Made by a program: the position numbers and the translations under genes. A stretch of 64,000 bases of DNA from Lachnospiraceae bacterium (GTDB lineage: Bacteria > Bacillota > Clostridia > Lachnospirales > Lachnospiraceae), in contig SVEC01000001.1 of NCBI GenBank assembly GCA_015057555.1, positions 279,090-343,089 on the forward strand, in the 5' to 3' direction. Every line of letters starts with the position of its first letter. Position 1 is the stretch's first letter. The notes beneath the pieces were generated by a model. It searched no databases. It was given only the letters and a program-made list of their open reading frames with translations, and was not told where the DNA came from. Shown in pieces: positions 9,507-18,532 of the stretch.

Positions 9507-10721
9507 TTGAAAATAGTGATGCTTCTTACTTTTTTTTATATAGGTATTTGTTCCGGTGGAGATGAAAGCTGGGAATTATCAGATGCTAGATATATTGCAA
9601 CGTCAACAGATAGTGCACATTACAGTGAAGATTATTCCGACCAAGATGATAAAGAGAGCATATACGATTATCAGGTTGAGTATGATGATATTTACAACAT
9701 TCTAAGGGTAAATGACACGGAAAAGCAGCTTAGGCAGGCAAATGTAAATATGGATTTGCCTCAATTACTAAAAGATATAGTTGATGGTAATGGTGATGAT
9801 GTGGGTAAAAAACTGGTAACCATATGCAAAGATGCCTTAGTAGGGGAGTTGCTTCTTAACAAGGAGCTTATGTTTCAGATTGTAATAATAGTTTTACTAG
9901 GCTCAATATTTGTCAATTTGGCTTCCTCCTTCGGTTCAGGGTTCATCAGTGAAAATGGATTCTATATTACATACTTAATTATTACATCAATTATGCTGGT
10001 TTCCTTTGTAAGCACCATGGATATGGCTTATCAGGCTATAGAGCGTATGCTTGTAGTGGTTAAGATTGTTGTCCCACTGTATGCACTGGCCATGAACTTT
10101 GTGGGACAAACTGTGGCATCAGCAGGGATGTACGAGCTGGTAATGGTGGGGATTTGGATAGTTCAGGTGATAATATTAAGGTTTATTCTACCAATGATTA
10201 AATTCTACGTGATTATTTCCCTAATCAATAATCTAAATCAAGAGGATAGCTTTTCAAAAATGGGGACACTGGTAACAAATGTAGTTAACTGGGTATTAAA
10301 AACAACAGTGTATTTTATCCTTGGACTTAATGTTATTAAAGGACTGATAGAGCCTCAAATTGATGCTATAGGTAGAAGTACTGTCAATAGACTTTCAACC
10401 ATTGTTCCAGGAGGTGGTATAGTATCAGCCTTAACTGGTACATTTTTAGGTGCAGGAGCTGTGGTGAAAAATAGTATTGGTGTGGCCGGAATTATTATAT
10501 TACTAGGTGTTGTAATGATTCCAATAATTAAGATTTTGTTTATTATGCTTACCGTTAGAATAACCTCAGTTATGATTCAGCCAATAGGAGAAAAACGTTA
10601 TGTGGATGGCGTGGAAGCTCTGGCTAAGGGTAATCAAATGCTACTTCACACTATGTTTGGTTCAGTGGTGTTGTTTTTGCTTACGGTAGCCATAGTGGCC
10701 TATTCCGCCAAGGGGGTGTAG
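9507..10721 (+). CDS. spoIIIAE: Stage III sporulation protein AE
   Basis: This 404-residue protein is a multispanning SpoIIIA subunit. It starts at TTG 9507 after AAGGAGG and has an N-terminal signal-like hydrophobic stretch. An acidic extracytoplasmic region follows (about residues 20-110), then six to seven membrane helices. Recognisable family phrases include NRLSTIVPGGGIVSALTGTF and the C-terminal KGNQMLLHTM. It is the largest membrane component of the complex. Only 15 bases separate it from spoIIIAD. Confidence 0.94.
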   Translation: MKIVMLLTFFYIGICSGGDESWELSDARYIATSTDSAHYSEDYSDQDDKESIYDYQVEYDDIYNILRVNDTEKQLRQANVNMDLPQLLKDIVDGNGDDVGKKLVTICKDALVGELLLNKELMFQIVIIVLLGSIFVNLASSFGSGFISENGFYITYLIITSIMLVSFVSTMDMAYQAIERMLVVVKIVVPLYALAMNFVGQTVASAGMYELVMVGIWIVQVIILRFILPMIKFYVIISLINNLNQEDSFSKMGTLVTNVVNWVLKTTVYFILGLNVIKGLIEPQIDAIGRSTVNRLSTIVPGGGIVSALTGTFLGAGAVVKNSIGVAGIIILLGVVMIPIIKILFIMLTVRITSVMIQPIGEKRYVDGVEALAKGNQMLLHTMFGSVVLFLLTVAIVAYSAKGV

Positions 10722-10724
10722 ACT

Positions 10725-11201
10725 TTGCTGTTTGGATGGATGAAAAGTCTGATTATATATCTTATATTTGCCGGAGCGGTTATTAATATGACTCCTGCTG
10801 GTAGTTATAAGAAATATATAAAATTTTTTACAGGGATTGTGGCAATTATTATACTTATGAAGCCCATATCCTTCATATTTGACTTTGATGAGAGTAAGCT
10901 TTATGGAATAGTTAATCAGATGGATGTATATGGCAATGAAAGCAAAATGAATGATAACCAGGTTGTTGATTATTATAATTTAAGCCTGGCTGAAGCAATA
11001 AAGATAGAGCTTAGTGATAGAGGATTTTCCATAGAACAGGTATCAGTAATTACTGACAAGGATAATAAGCTGTTAAGCTGTGTGGTTTATGTTAGTAAGA
11101 AATCTGAACTTGATATGGAATTTGAGAATAATAATATAAAAAAATATTTATTTCAAGTCTATAATTTGGATAACCATAATATAAATGTTGTAAGACGGTG
11201 A
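10725..11201 (+). CDS. spoIIIAF: Stage III sporulation protein AF
   Basis: This 158-residue protein has two N-terminal membrane helices (about residues 6-22 and 33-52) followed by a soluble domain. The phrase MKPISFIF after the second helix and the Lys-rich loop GSYKKYIKF are typical of SpoIIIAF, whose soluble domain has a ring-building-motif fold. The TTG start at 10725 lies three bases after the spoIIIAE stop behind AGGGGGTG, so translation is probably coupled. Confidence 0.9.
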   Translation: MLFGWMKSLIIYLIFAGAVINMTPAGSYKKYIKFFTGIVAIIILMKPISFIFDFDESKLYGIVNQMDVYGNESKMNDNQVVDYYNLSLAEAIKIELSDRGFSIEQVSVITDKDNKLLSCVVYVSKKSELDMEFENNNIKKYLFQVYNLDNHNINVVRR

Positions 11202-11205
11202 TGGT

Positions 11206-11610
11206 GTGGAGCATAAAAATAATAAGGAAAAACTAAATAAGATTATTACTGTGATTTTAGTGGGTTTATTGTTGCTTATTATAGTGGTGCCCATTGGTGA
11301 ACAGAATAAAAAGGAAGGTAGCATTAGTTTTCAAGAGGAGAGTGCGCAGATGGTGACTGACGCTGCTTATTATGAGGAACGTTTAAGGAGCATACTGGAG
11401 AAAACCTATGGTGAGGGAACTATGGAAGTTATGGTGCATATGAAAAAGGATTCTAAGGACGCGGGAATGTATGAGGATGAAGAACTTATAGTAGATGGAA
11501 TACTTATAGTCGCAGATGTTGATGGTGATACTGATGTTGGTGATATTTCATTTGCAGTATGTGCTTTGTTTGATTTGCCAGCACATAAAGTGGCAGTAAT
11601 TAAAAAATAA
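11206..11610 (+). CDS. spoIIIAG: Stage III sporulation protein AG
   Basis: This 134-residue protein has one N-terminal membrane helix (about residues 14-31) and a soluble domain with the sequence YEERLRSILEKTYGEGTMEVMVHMK. In the family this domain builds the 30-fold SpoIIIAG ring. The ending (DLPAHKVAVIKK) is also typical. It is shorter than the B. subtilis protein of about 229 residues, mostly in the linker. The GTG at 11206 lies four bases after the spoIIIAF stop. Confidence 0.92.
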   Translation: MEHKNNKEKLNKIITVILVGLLLLIIVVPIGEQNKKEGSISFQEESAQMVTDAAYYEERLRSILEKTYGEGTMEVMVHMKKDSKDAGMYEDEELIVDGILIVADVDGDTDVGDISFAVCALFDLPAHKVAVIKK

Positions 11611-11622
11611 GGGGGATTTGTC

Positions 11623-12249
11623 TTGAAAAAAATAGTAAAAAAGAATCAAATAGTTATTGGTGCATTGGCAGTCTTGCTGGCTGTGGCAGGATACATAAAT
11701 TTCGGAGGAAATCAGCTTAATCTAAGTAACAGTGATTCTATAGGTAAGGCTACCGGTAGTGAGGCGGCTTTCGCAGAAAGTGAATACGATGTGGCTGCGG
11801 GAGAAATTACTATGGATGAGATGGGAGAGGAAGAGCACATTGAGCTTAATTCTGATGAGGACAGTATAGGTCAGGCTGTTTTAGCATCCACTGATTCAAC
11901 TGGAGTTAGTATGGTAAATGTTAAGCTTAGCAGAGAGCAGACTCGTTCTAAGGCAAAGGAATATTATCTGGAGATTATGAATAGTGATGGAATGGATGAG
12001 GCTTCCGTTGCTTCGGCGACAGACGCTTATATGAAAATGACCGAAAATATGGAGCTTGAAACTGAGGCAGAGACTGTACTTATGGCAAAGGGTTTTTCAA
12101 ATGTAATGGTTACAATCAATGATAGCTCAGTTGATGTTCTAATAGGCAAGGAAAGCCTTACAGAGGAAGAAAAAGCACAGATTGAGGATGTGGTGGTAAG
12201 AAAGACCGGATGTACTATTGATATGCTTACTATCTCCTTAGCAAAATAG
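11623..12249 (+). CDS. spoIIIAH: Stage III sporulation protein AH
   Basis: This 208-residue protein has one membrane helix (about residues 9-27), an acidic linker and the C-terminal ring-building domain. The signature is in LSREQTRSKAKEYYLEIMNS and the later phrase ETEAETVLMAKGFSNVMV. In other spore formers SpoIIIAH pairs with forespore SpoIIQ to join the two membranes. No spoIIQ is present in this window. The TTG start at 11623 follows AAGGGGGA. It closes the operon. Confidence 0.94.
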   Translation: MKKIVKKNQIVIGALAVLLAVAGYINFGGNQLNLSNSDSIGKATGSEAAFAESEYDVAAGEITMDEMGEEEHIELNSDEDSIGQAVLASTDSTGVSMVNVKLSREQTRSKAKEYYLEIMNSDGMDEASVASATDAYMKMTENMELETEAETVLMAKGFSNVMVTINDSSVDVLIGKESLTEEEKAQIEDVVVRKTGCTIDMLTISLAK

Positions 12250-12283
12250 AATTATACAATGCTTTACTCCCATAATAACTTAG

Positions 12284-12312
12284 TTGCATTATCATAAATT
12301 ATTGGGTATAAT
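12284..12312 (+). promoter_or_regulatory. Sigma-A-type promoter of the Asp23-nusB-xseA-to-recN operon
   Basis: TTGCAT at 12284-12289 and a perfect TATAAT at 12307-12312 are 17 bases apart, about 40 bases before the Asp23 gene. This gives the housekeeping operon a vegetative promoter separate from spoIIIA. Confidence 0.75.
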
Positions 12313-12351
12313 TACAATAGTCTAATTATATGATAAGGAGGAACAATTTTC

Positions 12352-12720
12352 ATGGGAGATATAATTAATAACGATAATAACGAGGCAAAGTTAGGTAATA
12401 TTAGAATAGCTGATGGTGTAGTTGCATCTATTGCAGGTATTGCAGCTATCGAGGTAGATGGTGTTTCAAAGCTTACAGGTAATATTTCTAAGGAATTAGT
12501 AAGTAAGCTTGGCAAGAAGAACCTTGCAAATGGAGTAAAGGTTGAAATCGTTGAAGGTGTTGTAGTGGCTGATATTTCAGTTGAGATTAAGTACGGCAGT
12601 GCTATTAAGAAGGTTTCAGAGGAGATACAGGCAAAGGTTAAGCAGGCTATAGAAACTATGACCGGCCTTTCAGTAGGTGTGGTAAATGTTGTTGTTTCAG
12701 GTATTAAGCTTGACAACTAA
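12352..12720 (+). CDS. Asp23/Gls24 family protein (YqhY-like)
   Basis: This 122-residue Asp23-domain protein covers the whole domain, with the typical opening GNIRIADGVVASIAGIAAIEVDGV and later EIQAKVKQAIETMTGL. It has no membrane segment, so it matches the cytoplasmic YqhY branch rather than the membrane-linked AmaP/Asp23 pair. In many Firmicutes yqhY lies directly before nusB near the acetyl-CoA carboxylase genes, and defects in YqhY affect that enzyme. The accB/accC genes are not next to it here. AAGGAGG precedes the ATG. Confidence 0.88.
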   Translation: MGDIINNDNNEAKLGNIRIADGVVASIAGIAAIEVDGVSKLTGNISKELVSKLGKKNLANGVKVEIVEGVVVADISVEIKYGSAIKKVSEEIQAKVKQAIETMTGLSVGVVNVVVSGIKLDN

Positions 12721-12743
12721 TGCTTTTAGAAGCGGAGTAGGTT

Positions 12744-13142
12744 ATGACTAGAAGACAGTTAAGAGAAAATATATTTAAGATATTATTTAAATTGGAGTTT
12801 AATAGTGTAGAGGAGATGCCAGAGCAGCTGGAGTTTTCTTTAGAGGATAATCCTGAGATTGATGAGAAGGATGTTAATTATATCACTGATAAGACTAATA
12901 AGATTATTAGTCTTATCGCTGATATTGATGATATTATCTGTAATGTTTCATCAGGATGGAAGCTAGATAGAATTGGTAAAGCTGAGCTTGCAATTCTTAG
13001 ACTTGCAATTTATGAGATGAAGTATGATGCGGATGTACCATATAAGGTAGCTATCAATGAAGCTGTTGAGCTTTCTAAGATTTATTGCAATGAGGAAGCT
13101 AAGAGCTTTATTAATGGTGTTCTTGCAAAGGTGGAAGAATAG
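12744..13142 (+). CDS. nusB: Transcription antitermination factor NusB
   Basis: This 132-residue all-helical protein has full NusB length. NusB binds the boxA element with NusE (ribosomal protein S10) to prevent premature termination in rRNA operons. The start MTRRQLRENIFKILF and the conserved C-terminal half (ILRLAIYEMKYDADVPYKVAINEAVEL, abbreviated) identify it. The ATG follows AGCGGAG. It overlaps nothing and is three bases from xseA. Confidence 0.95.
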   Translation: MTRRQLRENIFKILFKLEFNSVEEMPEQLEFSLEDNPEIDEKDVNYITDKTNKIISLIADIDDIICNVSSGWKLDRIGKAELAILRLAIYEMKYDADVPYKVAINEAVELSKIYCNEEAKSFINGVLAKVEE

Positions 13143-13145
13143 TAT

Positions 13146-14519
13146 ATGAGAGAATATAGTAGTGTCAAAAGCCTCAATGAAGAGATAAAGACAACTCTTA
13201 TATTGAATCCTGACCTAGGCTCTACGTTTAGTGTTAGAGGAGAGCTTTCTGGCTGTAGCTACAGAGGAAATAATTTATTCTTTAAGATTCTTGACAAGCC
13301 AGAGTCAGGAGCGGTTGTTGATAAAAGCAAGCTTCCAAGTATAGCTGGTAGTGTTTGGAATTATGCCTCTTATGGTATAAGTAGAGATCTTAAAGATGGT
13401 CAGGCAGTTGTGGTTAAGGGCAAGATAGATGTATGGACCAATAAGGGTGAGTACCGTATCAATGCATCTTCCATAGCTTTAGATGGTCAGGGACTAAGAG
13501 AACAGCAGCTGGCACAGCTTAAGGCTAAGCTGGAAGCAGAAGGTTTTTTTGATCCTGCTAATAAAAAGCCATTACCTAGGTTTCCTAAGCGTGTTGGTAT
13601 AGTAACCGCAACAACCGGCAAGGGGTTGAATGATATTACACATGCGGCTCATGCCAAGAATCCATATCTAAGGTTTGTATTTCAACCGGTTCAGGTAGAG
13701 GGAAAAGGCTCAGCGGAATCTGTTGCTAGAGGTATTCAGGTGTTGGATGCTATGGGCCTTGACATAATCATTGTTGGACGTGGTGGCGGTTCCCCAGAAT
13801 CCCTTTGGACCTTTGATGAGGAGCTTGTGTTAAGGGCTATTTTTAATGCTAATACACCTATTATTTCTGCAGTAGGACATGAGGATGATTATCTTTTGTC
13901 CGATTTTGTTGCTGATGTGAGGGCAAATACTCCTACCTATGCTGGAGATATGGTTGCAGTGGATATGTTCGAGATATTTAGAAGTCTGGATGAGTCTAGG
14001 GAAAAATATTTCAGGCATATTGATAATAAGCTTAATACCCTAAGACTTTTACTTAATAATTCAAAAGCAAAGCTAGAGGGCTTAAGTCCGGTGAGAAAGC
14101 TGGATAATCAGAAAAAACAGCTAGAGATTTATACTAATAATTTAAATCAAAGCATAGATAAGCTGGTCTTAGCTAAGCATAATACATTGGCAAATTATCA
14201 GGTTAGGCTTGAAGCATCAAAACCTGAAAAGCTTTTAGAAAAGCGCAAACAGGAATATGCTATGCTTAGCAAAATTCTTTCTAGAAATATGTTGGATAAG
14301 TACCAGCGAACTGCAGAAAAATTTAATTATCTGGTGGCTAAGCTTAACGGTTTATCACCTACAGCAAAGCTGGTCAATGGTTTTGGATATATAGCTGTAG
14401 AGGGAGAAGCCTTGACTACTGCTAAGGCAGTATCAAAGGGTGACAGCCTTAAGGTTACTGTGAGTGATGGTGAGATAAATGCAGCTGTAGAGAATGTTTT
14501 GATAAAGGATTTTAATTAG
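13146..14519 (+). CDS. xseA: Exodeoxyribonuclease VII large subunit
   Basis: This 457-residue protein is the catalytic subunit of exonuclease VII, which degrades single-stranded DNA to short oligonucleotides. The N-terminal OB domain covers about residues 1-105. The catalytic domain shows RVGIVTATTGKGLNDI, VGRGGGSPESLW and ISAVGHEDDY, followed by a long C-terminal coiled-coil. It starts three bases after nusB and is followed by xseB, its small-subunit partner. The folD gene often found between nusB and xseA is absent. Confidence 0.96.
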   Translation: MREYSSVKSLNEEIKTTLILNPDLGSTFSVRGELSGCSYRGNNLFFKILDKPESGAVVDKSKLPSIAGSVWNYASYGISRDLKDGQAVVVKGKIDVWTNKGEYRINASSIALDGQGLREQQLAQLKAKLEAEGFFDPANKKPLPRFPKRVGIVTATTGKGLNDITHAAHAKNPYLRFVFQPVQVEGKGSAESVARGIQVLDAMGLDIIIVGRGGGSPESLWTFDEELVLRAIFNANTPIISAVGHEDDYLLSDFVADVRANTPTYAGDMVAVDMFEIFRSLDESREKYFRHIDNKLNTLRLLLNNSKAKLEGLSPVRKLDNQKKQLEIYTNNLNQSIDKLVLAKHNTLANYQVRLEASKPEKLLEKRKQEYAMLSKILSRNMLDKYQRTAEKFNYLVAKLNGLSPTAKLVNGFGYIAVEGEALTTAKAVSKGDSLKVTVSDGEINAAVENVLIKDFN

Positions 14520-14547
14520 ATATTCAGATATGCATAAGGAGAATATT

Positions 14548-14751
14548 ATGGATAATAATATGATAGATAATGAATTTTCAGTGGAGAAGGCATTTGAGAG
14601 ATTAGCCGAGATTAATTCTCTGCTTGAAAATCCTCAAGTTAGTCTCAAGGATTCCCTTGCATTATATACAGAGGGAGTAAAGCTTGTAGATTCCTGTAAG
14701 AAGAACTTAGAGGATGTGGAAAAGGAGATTAAGATACTAAATGAAGTATAG
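14548..14751 (+). CDS. xseB: Exodeoxyribonuclease VII small subunit
   Basis: This 67-residue two-helix protein associates in several copies with XseA. The signature FERLAEINSLLENPQVSLKDSL and the ending LEDVEKEIKIL are typical. I chose ATG 14548 because AAGGAG at 14536-14541 lies at optimal spacing. An in-frame ATG at 14530 has no ribosome site and would place that sequence inside the coding region. The 3' end overlaps ispA by 11 bases, suggesting translational coupling. Confidence 0.94.
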   Translation: MDNNMIDNEFSVEKAFERLAEINSLLENPQVSLKDSLALYTEGVKLVDSCKKNLEDVEKEIKILNEV

Positions 14752-15628
14752 CACTAAGGACATTGAAAATATTTTATATAAGTATCTTCCGATTGAAGAG
14801 GGGTATCAGCGAGCTGTTATAGAGGCAATGAATTATTCCTTTAGAGCAGGTGGCAAAAGACTCCGACCTATGATTATGAAGCTTGTCTATGATATGTTTG
14901 CTATAGAAGAGAAACTAGACCTTATAGGTCCGTTTATGGCGGCTTTAGAGATGATACATACCTATTCGTTGATACACGATGATTTGCCTGCCTTAGATAA
15001 TGACTTGGTTAGACGTGGTTTACCAACCTGTCATGCTAAGTATGGAGAGGATATGGCTATTCTTGCTGGAGACGGATTACTGAATTTTGCCTTTGAGACA
15101 GCGTCAAAGGCTTTTTTGGCGTGTCCAGGTAATGTGGCTGTAGAAAAAGCTTTTGTAAGCTTGGCAAAGAGACCGGGCATATATGGTATGATTGGTGGAC
15201 AGGTACTAGATGTAGCTATGTCTGGGAAACCACTAGATGACGAGCAGATTGATTTTATAAATATTAATAAAACAGCAGCTTTGATTGTTTGTGCTATGGA
15301 GATAGGTGGTTTACTTGGTGGCGCAGATGAGACAGATTGTGAGAATCTGGGACATATTGCTAAGTGTGTAGGTCTTGCCTTCCAGGTTCAGGATGATATT
15401 TTGGATATAATTGGAGATGAGGAAAAGCTTGGGAAGCCGGTTAAAAGTGATGAAAAGAATGCAAAATATAATTATGCCACGGTGCATGGTCTGGAAGAAG
15501 CAAAGTGCTATGTAATGGAAATGTCCCGAAAGGCTATAATGATGATAAAGGATATAAAGGCTTCCAATGAGGATGCTAGACAGCAGCTTATGGAGCTTGT
15601 AAATAGCTTGATAAATAGAGAATTTTGA
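14741..15628 (+). CDS. ispA: Farnesyl diphosphate synthase (geranyltranstransferase)
   Basis: This 295-residue enzyme adds isopentenyl diphosphate to allylic diphosphates to give farnesyl diphosphate. The first Asp-rich motif is in HDDLPALDNDLVRRG and the second is QVQDDILD, with Lys/Arg substrate residues in GGKRLRPM. It is co-transcribed with dxs, the first enzyme of the MEP pathway, so precursor entry and chain building lie in one operon. The start overlaps the end of xseB. Product chain length is inferred from family and context. Confidence 0.94.
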   Translation: MKYSTKDIENILYKYLPIEEGYQRAVIEAMNYSFRAGGKRLRPMIMKLVYDMFAIEEKLDLIGPFMAALEMIHTYSLIHDDLPALDNDLVRRGLPTCHAKYGEDMAILAGDGLLNFAFETASKAFLACPGNVAVEKAFVSLAKRPGIYGMIGGQVLDVAMSGKPLDDEQIDFININKTAALIVCAMEIGGLLGGADETDCENLGHIAKCVGLAFQVQDDILDIIGDEEKLGKPVKSDEKNAKYNYATVHGLEEAKCYVMEMSRKAIMMIKDIKASNEDARQQLMELVNSLINREF

Positions 15629-15644
15629 CACAGGAAGTACTAGA

Positions 15645-17501
15645 ATGAGTATATTAGGGAAGATATCAAATCCTAATGATATCAAAGAATTAAATAAAAA
15701 AGAATATGATGCTTTGGCCTCAGAAATCAGAGAATTCTTAGTAGATAAGGTGAGTGAAAGAGGTGGTCATTTAGCTTCTAATTTAGGTGCGGTAGAGCTG
15801 ACTATGGCACTTCATCTTTGTATGGATTTTCCTAAGGACAAGCTTATATTTGATGTTGGTCATCAAGCATATACTCATAAAATTTTAACTGGTCGTATGA
15901 ATGAATTTGAGCATTTGAGAGAGTTTGGGGGATTAAGTGGATTTCCTAAGACTAAGGAAAGTGATACAGATTCCTTTAATACTGGTCATAGTTCAACAAG
16001 TATATCGGCTGCTATGGGATATGCCGTGGCAAGAGATATGAGGGGATCTGATGAGAAGGTTGCTTGTGTTATAGGTGATGGTTCCCTTACAGGTGGTATG
16101 GCTTATGAGGCTATAAACTGTTTAGCACAGCACAGAACGGGTTGTGTAATAATATTAAATGACAATGAGATGTCCATCGATAAGAATGTAGGTGGGCTTT
16201 CAAAGTACTTAAATAGCATAAGAGTAGGTTCTGCTTATAATGAGCTTAAGGAAGGTGTGGAAAACTCCCTATTAGCCACAAAGGTAGGTACAAAGGTGGC
16301 TAAGACCTTAAAACATTCTAAGGATACTCTTAAACAGTTTTTGGTTCCTGGTATGTTTTTTGAGGAGCTTGGAATTACCTATGTTGGTCCTATTGATGGA
16401 CACAATGTGGACGATTTGGTTTCTACTATTAAGAGTGCATTTAAGCTTAATAAGCCTATTATAATACATGTTAAAACCAAGAAAGGTAAAGGATATGCCC
16501 TAGCCGAGAAGCATCCTGACTATTTTCATGGTGTTGCACCATTTTACAAGGATACAGGAAAGCTTAAGACCAAGAAGGTGACCAGTACCTATACAGATAT
16601 GTTTGGTAGACATATGGTGGAGCTTGGTGCAAAATATGATAATTTAACTGCAATAAGTGCTGCTATGTCTATAGGAACAGGTCTTAATCGCTTTAGTGAG
16701 GTCTATCCGGATAGATTTTTTGATGTGGGAATTGCGGAGCAGCATGCTGTTACCTTTGCGGCTGGTATGGCTTCAGCTGGTATGATTCCAGTGGTGGCTA
16801 TATATTCATCATTTCTACAAAGAAGCTATGACCAAATTCTTCACGATGTTTGTCTTCAAAATTTACATGTGGTATTTTGCATTGATAGAACAGGTTTAGT
16901 AGGTCAGGATGGAGAAACTCATCAGGGTATATATGATGTGTCTTATTTATCACATCTACCTAATATGACAGTTCTAGCACCAAAGAATAGGGTGGAGCTT
17001 ATTCGTATGATGGATTATGCTATGGAGTGCAATGGTCCAGTAGCTATAAAGTATCCAAGAGGTTCAGCTTCAAAGGAGCTTATGGATGTGGATACACCAA
17101 TCAAGTATGGCAAGAGTGAGGTAGTATACAAGGGTGAGGATATTGCAATATATTCCTGTGGACATATGATGGAGGAAGCTCTAAAGCTTTACAATATGCT
17201 CCTTGATGCAGGTAGGAAGCCAACGCTTATAAATGCCCGTTTCATAAATATTATAGATGATGAACTTTTAGTTGATATAACTAAAACTCATAACACCATA
17301 GTTACTATAGAAGAAAATGTAACCGTAGGTGGCTTTGGGCAGATGCTTATGGCAAGGCTAAGTAATCTTTCTGTAGATAAGGTTACACACATAGATGCAT
17401 CTATTCATGCAGGAAAGGTAGAGCAAGGCACTATCAAGGAGCTAAGACATATGCTTGGCATAGATGCGGAGAGTATCTTCCACAAGGTGGATAATTTTTA
17501 G
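15645..17501 (+). CDS. dxs: 1-deoxy-D-xylulose-5-phosphate synthase
   Basis: This 618-residue thiamine diphosphate enzyme condenses pyruvate with glyceraldehyde 3-phosphate, the entry step of the MEP isoprenoid pathway. The ThDP/Mg motif is GDGSLTGGMAYEAIN and the N-terminal catalytic His lies in FDVGHQAYTHK. The pyrimidine domain carries DVGIAEQHAVTFAAG, and DRTGLVGQDGETHQG is also diagnostic. The ATG is 16 bases after ispA with a weak ribosome site, so it may rely on coupling. A structured GC-rich element follows the stop. Confidence 0.97.
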   Translation: MSILGKISNPNDIKELNKKEYDALASEIREFLVDKVSERGGHLASNLGAVELTMALHLCMDFPKDKLIFDVGHQAYTHKILTGRMNEFEHLREFGGLSGFPKTKESDTDSFNTGHSSTSISAAMGYAVARDMRGSDEKVACVIGDGSLTGGMAYEAINCLAQHRTGCVIILNDNEMSIDKNVGGLSKYLNSIRVGSAYNELKEGVENSLLATKVGTKVAKTLKHSKDTLKQFLVPGMFFEELGITYVGPIDGHNVDDLVSTIKSAFKLNKPIIIHVKTKKGKGYALAEKHPDYFHGVAPFYKDTGKLKTKKVTSTYTDMFGRHMVELGAKYDNLTAISAAMSIGTGLNRFSEVYPDRFFDVGIAEQHAVTFAAGMASAGMIPVVAIYSSFLQRSYDQILHDVCLQNLHVVFCIDRTGLVGQDGETHQGIYDVSYLSHLPNMTVLAPKNRVELIRMMDYAMECNGPVAIKYPRGSASKELMDVDTPIKYGKSEVVYKGEDIAIYSCGHMMEEALKLYNMLLDAGRKPTLINARFINIIDDELLVDITKTHNTIVTIEENVTVGGFGQMLMARLSNLSVDKVTHIDASIHAGKVEQGTIKELRHMLGIDAESIFHKVDNF

Positions 17502-17527
17502 TTTTTTTATGTTTTATATAGACATTA

Positions 17528-17659
17528 CAAAGAAGTCGTGCCAGTAAATAGAATCCGGCCGCGACAGTGGTCGGGACTAAGCTGACCATTGCTATGCACG
17601 TGTCAGCGTGGACCGACCCCAGGCAGGCCGGCCATTATAGTAGATTCACGACTTCTTTG
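17528..17659 (+). ncRNA. Candidate structured RNA element between dxs and tlyA (unassigned)
   Basis: A 13-bp perfect outer stem joins 17528-17540 to 17647-17659. Inside it a 6-bp stem joins CCGGCC (17555-17560) to 17626-17631. A third joins GGTCGG (17569-17574) to 17613-17618, and a fourth joins GCTGAC (17581-17586) to 17602-17607 around a 15-base loop. The interior is about 57% GC, far above the surrounding AT-rich DNA. There is no T tract, so it is not a simple terminator. It fills almost the whole 180-base spacer and ends 22 bases before tlyA. Strand is inferred from the operon. It matches no RNA family I can recall. Confidence 0.6.
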
Positions 17660-17681
17660 AAGAATATATCAAGAGGTTAGT

Positions 17682-18515
17682 ATGCAAGAAAAGATAAAAA
17701 AGGAAAGATTAGACATTCTTATAGTGAATCGTGGACTTGCTCCATCCAGGGAAAAGGCCAAGGCAATTATTATGTCAGGTATAGTTTACGTAGATGGTGA
17801 AAAGGAAGATAAGGCAGGCACCACATTTCCAGAGAATGTAAATATAGAAATAAAGGGCAATACCTTAAAATATGTTAGTCGTGGTGGCTTAAAGCTTGAG
17901 AAGGCTATGAATCAGTTTGGCTTAAGACTAGATGGCTTTGTTTGTATGGATGTAGGTTCATCTACTGGTGGATTTACAGACTGTATGCTACAAAATGGTG
18001 CCACAAAGGTATATGCAGTAGATGTGGGACATGGACAGCTTGACTGGAAGCTTAGAAATGATGAGAGAGTTGTATGTATGGAGAAGACTAATATAAGATA
18101 TGTAACTCCAGAGCACATAGATGATCAGCTGGATTTTTCATCTATAGACGTATCCTTTATATCCTTGACTAAGGTTTTAACACCAGTTAAGGAGCTGCTT
18201 AAGGATACTGGAAGAATAGTTTGTCTTATTAAGCCACAGTTTGAGGCTGGCCGTGAAAAGGTTGGTAAAAAAGGCGTAGTAAGAGATAAGAAGGTTCATG
18301 AAGAGGTTATTGATATGGTGGTGGAGTACGCAAAAAGTATTGAGTTATATCCACTTAGATTAGATTTCTCTCCGGTAAAGGGACCAGAGGGTAATATCGA
18401 ATATTTATTATACCTTTCAAATAACCTAGAGGATGTGAATGAAATTGGGGATACCCAGTTCAGTATAAATGAGGTGGTAGAAGCCTCACATAAGACACTT
18501 GATAAGGAAGTATAA
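17682..18515 (+). CDS. TlyA-family rRNA 2'-O-methyltransferase
   Basis: This 277-residue protein has an N-terminal S4 RNA-binding domain (about residues 6-65, with RLDILIVNRGLAPSREKAK) and an FtsJ-type Rossmann domain with the SAM motif DVGSSTGGFTDCML. TlyA/YqxC proteins methylate ribose 2'-OH groups on rRNA. Some members have also been described as haemolysins, but that label is not supported here. Its place between dxs and nadK-argR-recN is the usual Firmicutes order. AAGAGG precedes the ATG. Confidence 0.92.
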   Translation: MQEKIKKERLDILIVNRGLAPSREKAKAIIMSGIVYVDGEKEDKAGTTFPENVNIEIKGNTLKYVSRGGLKLEKAMNQFGLRLDGFVCMDVGSSTGGFTDCMLQNGATKVYAVDVGHGQLDWKLRNDERVVCMEKTNIRYVTPEHIDDQLDFSSIDVSFISLTKVLTPVKELLKDTGRIVCLIKPQFEAGREKVGKKGVVRDKKVHEEVIDMVVEYAKSIELYPLRLDFSPVKGPEGNIEYLLYLSNNLEDVNEIGDTQFSINEVVEASHKTLDKEV

Positions 18516-18532
18516 TACATAGGGGAAGACGA

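Noticed and set aside
17528..17659. Identification of the dxs-tlyA element as OLE RNA, a ribozyme or a riboswitch
   Set aside because: It is far shorter than OLE and has no OapA gene beside it. I could not find conserved cores of hammerhead, HDV-like, twister or pistol ribozymes, nor of c-di-GMP, cobalamin or other common riboswitches.
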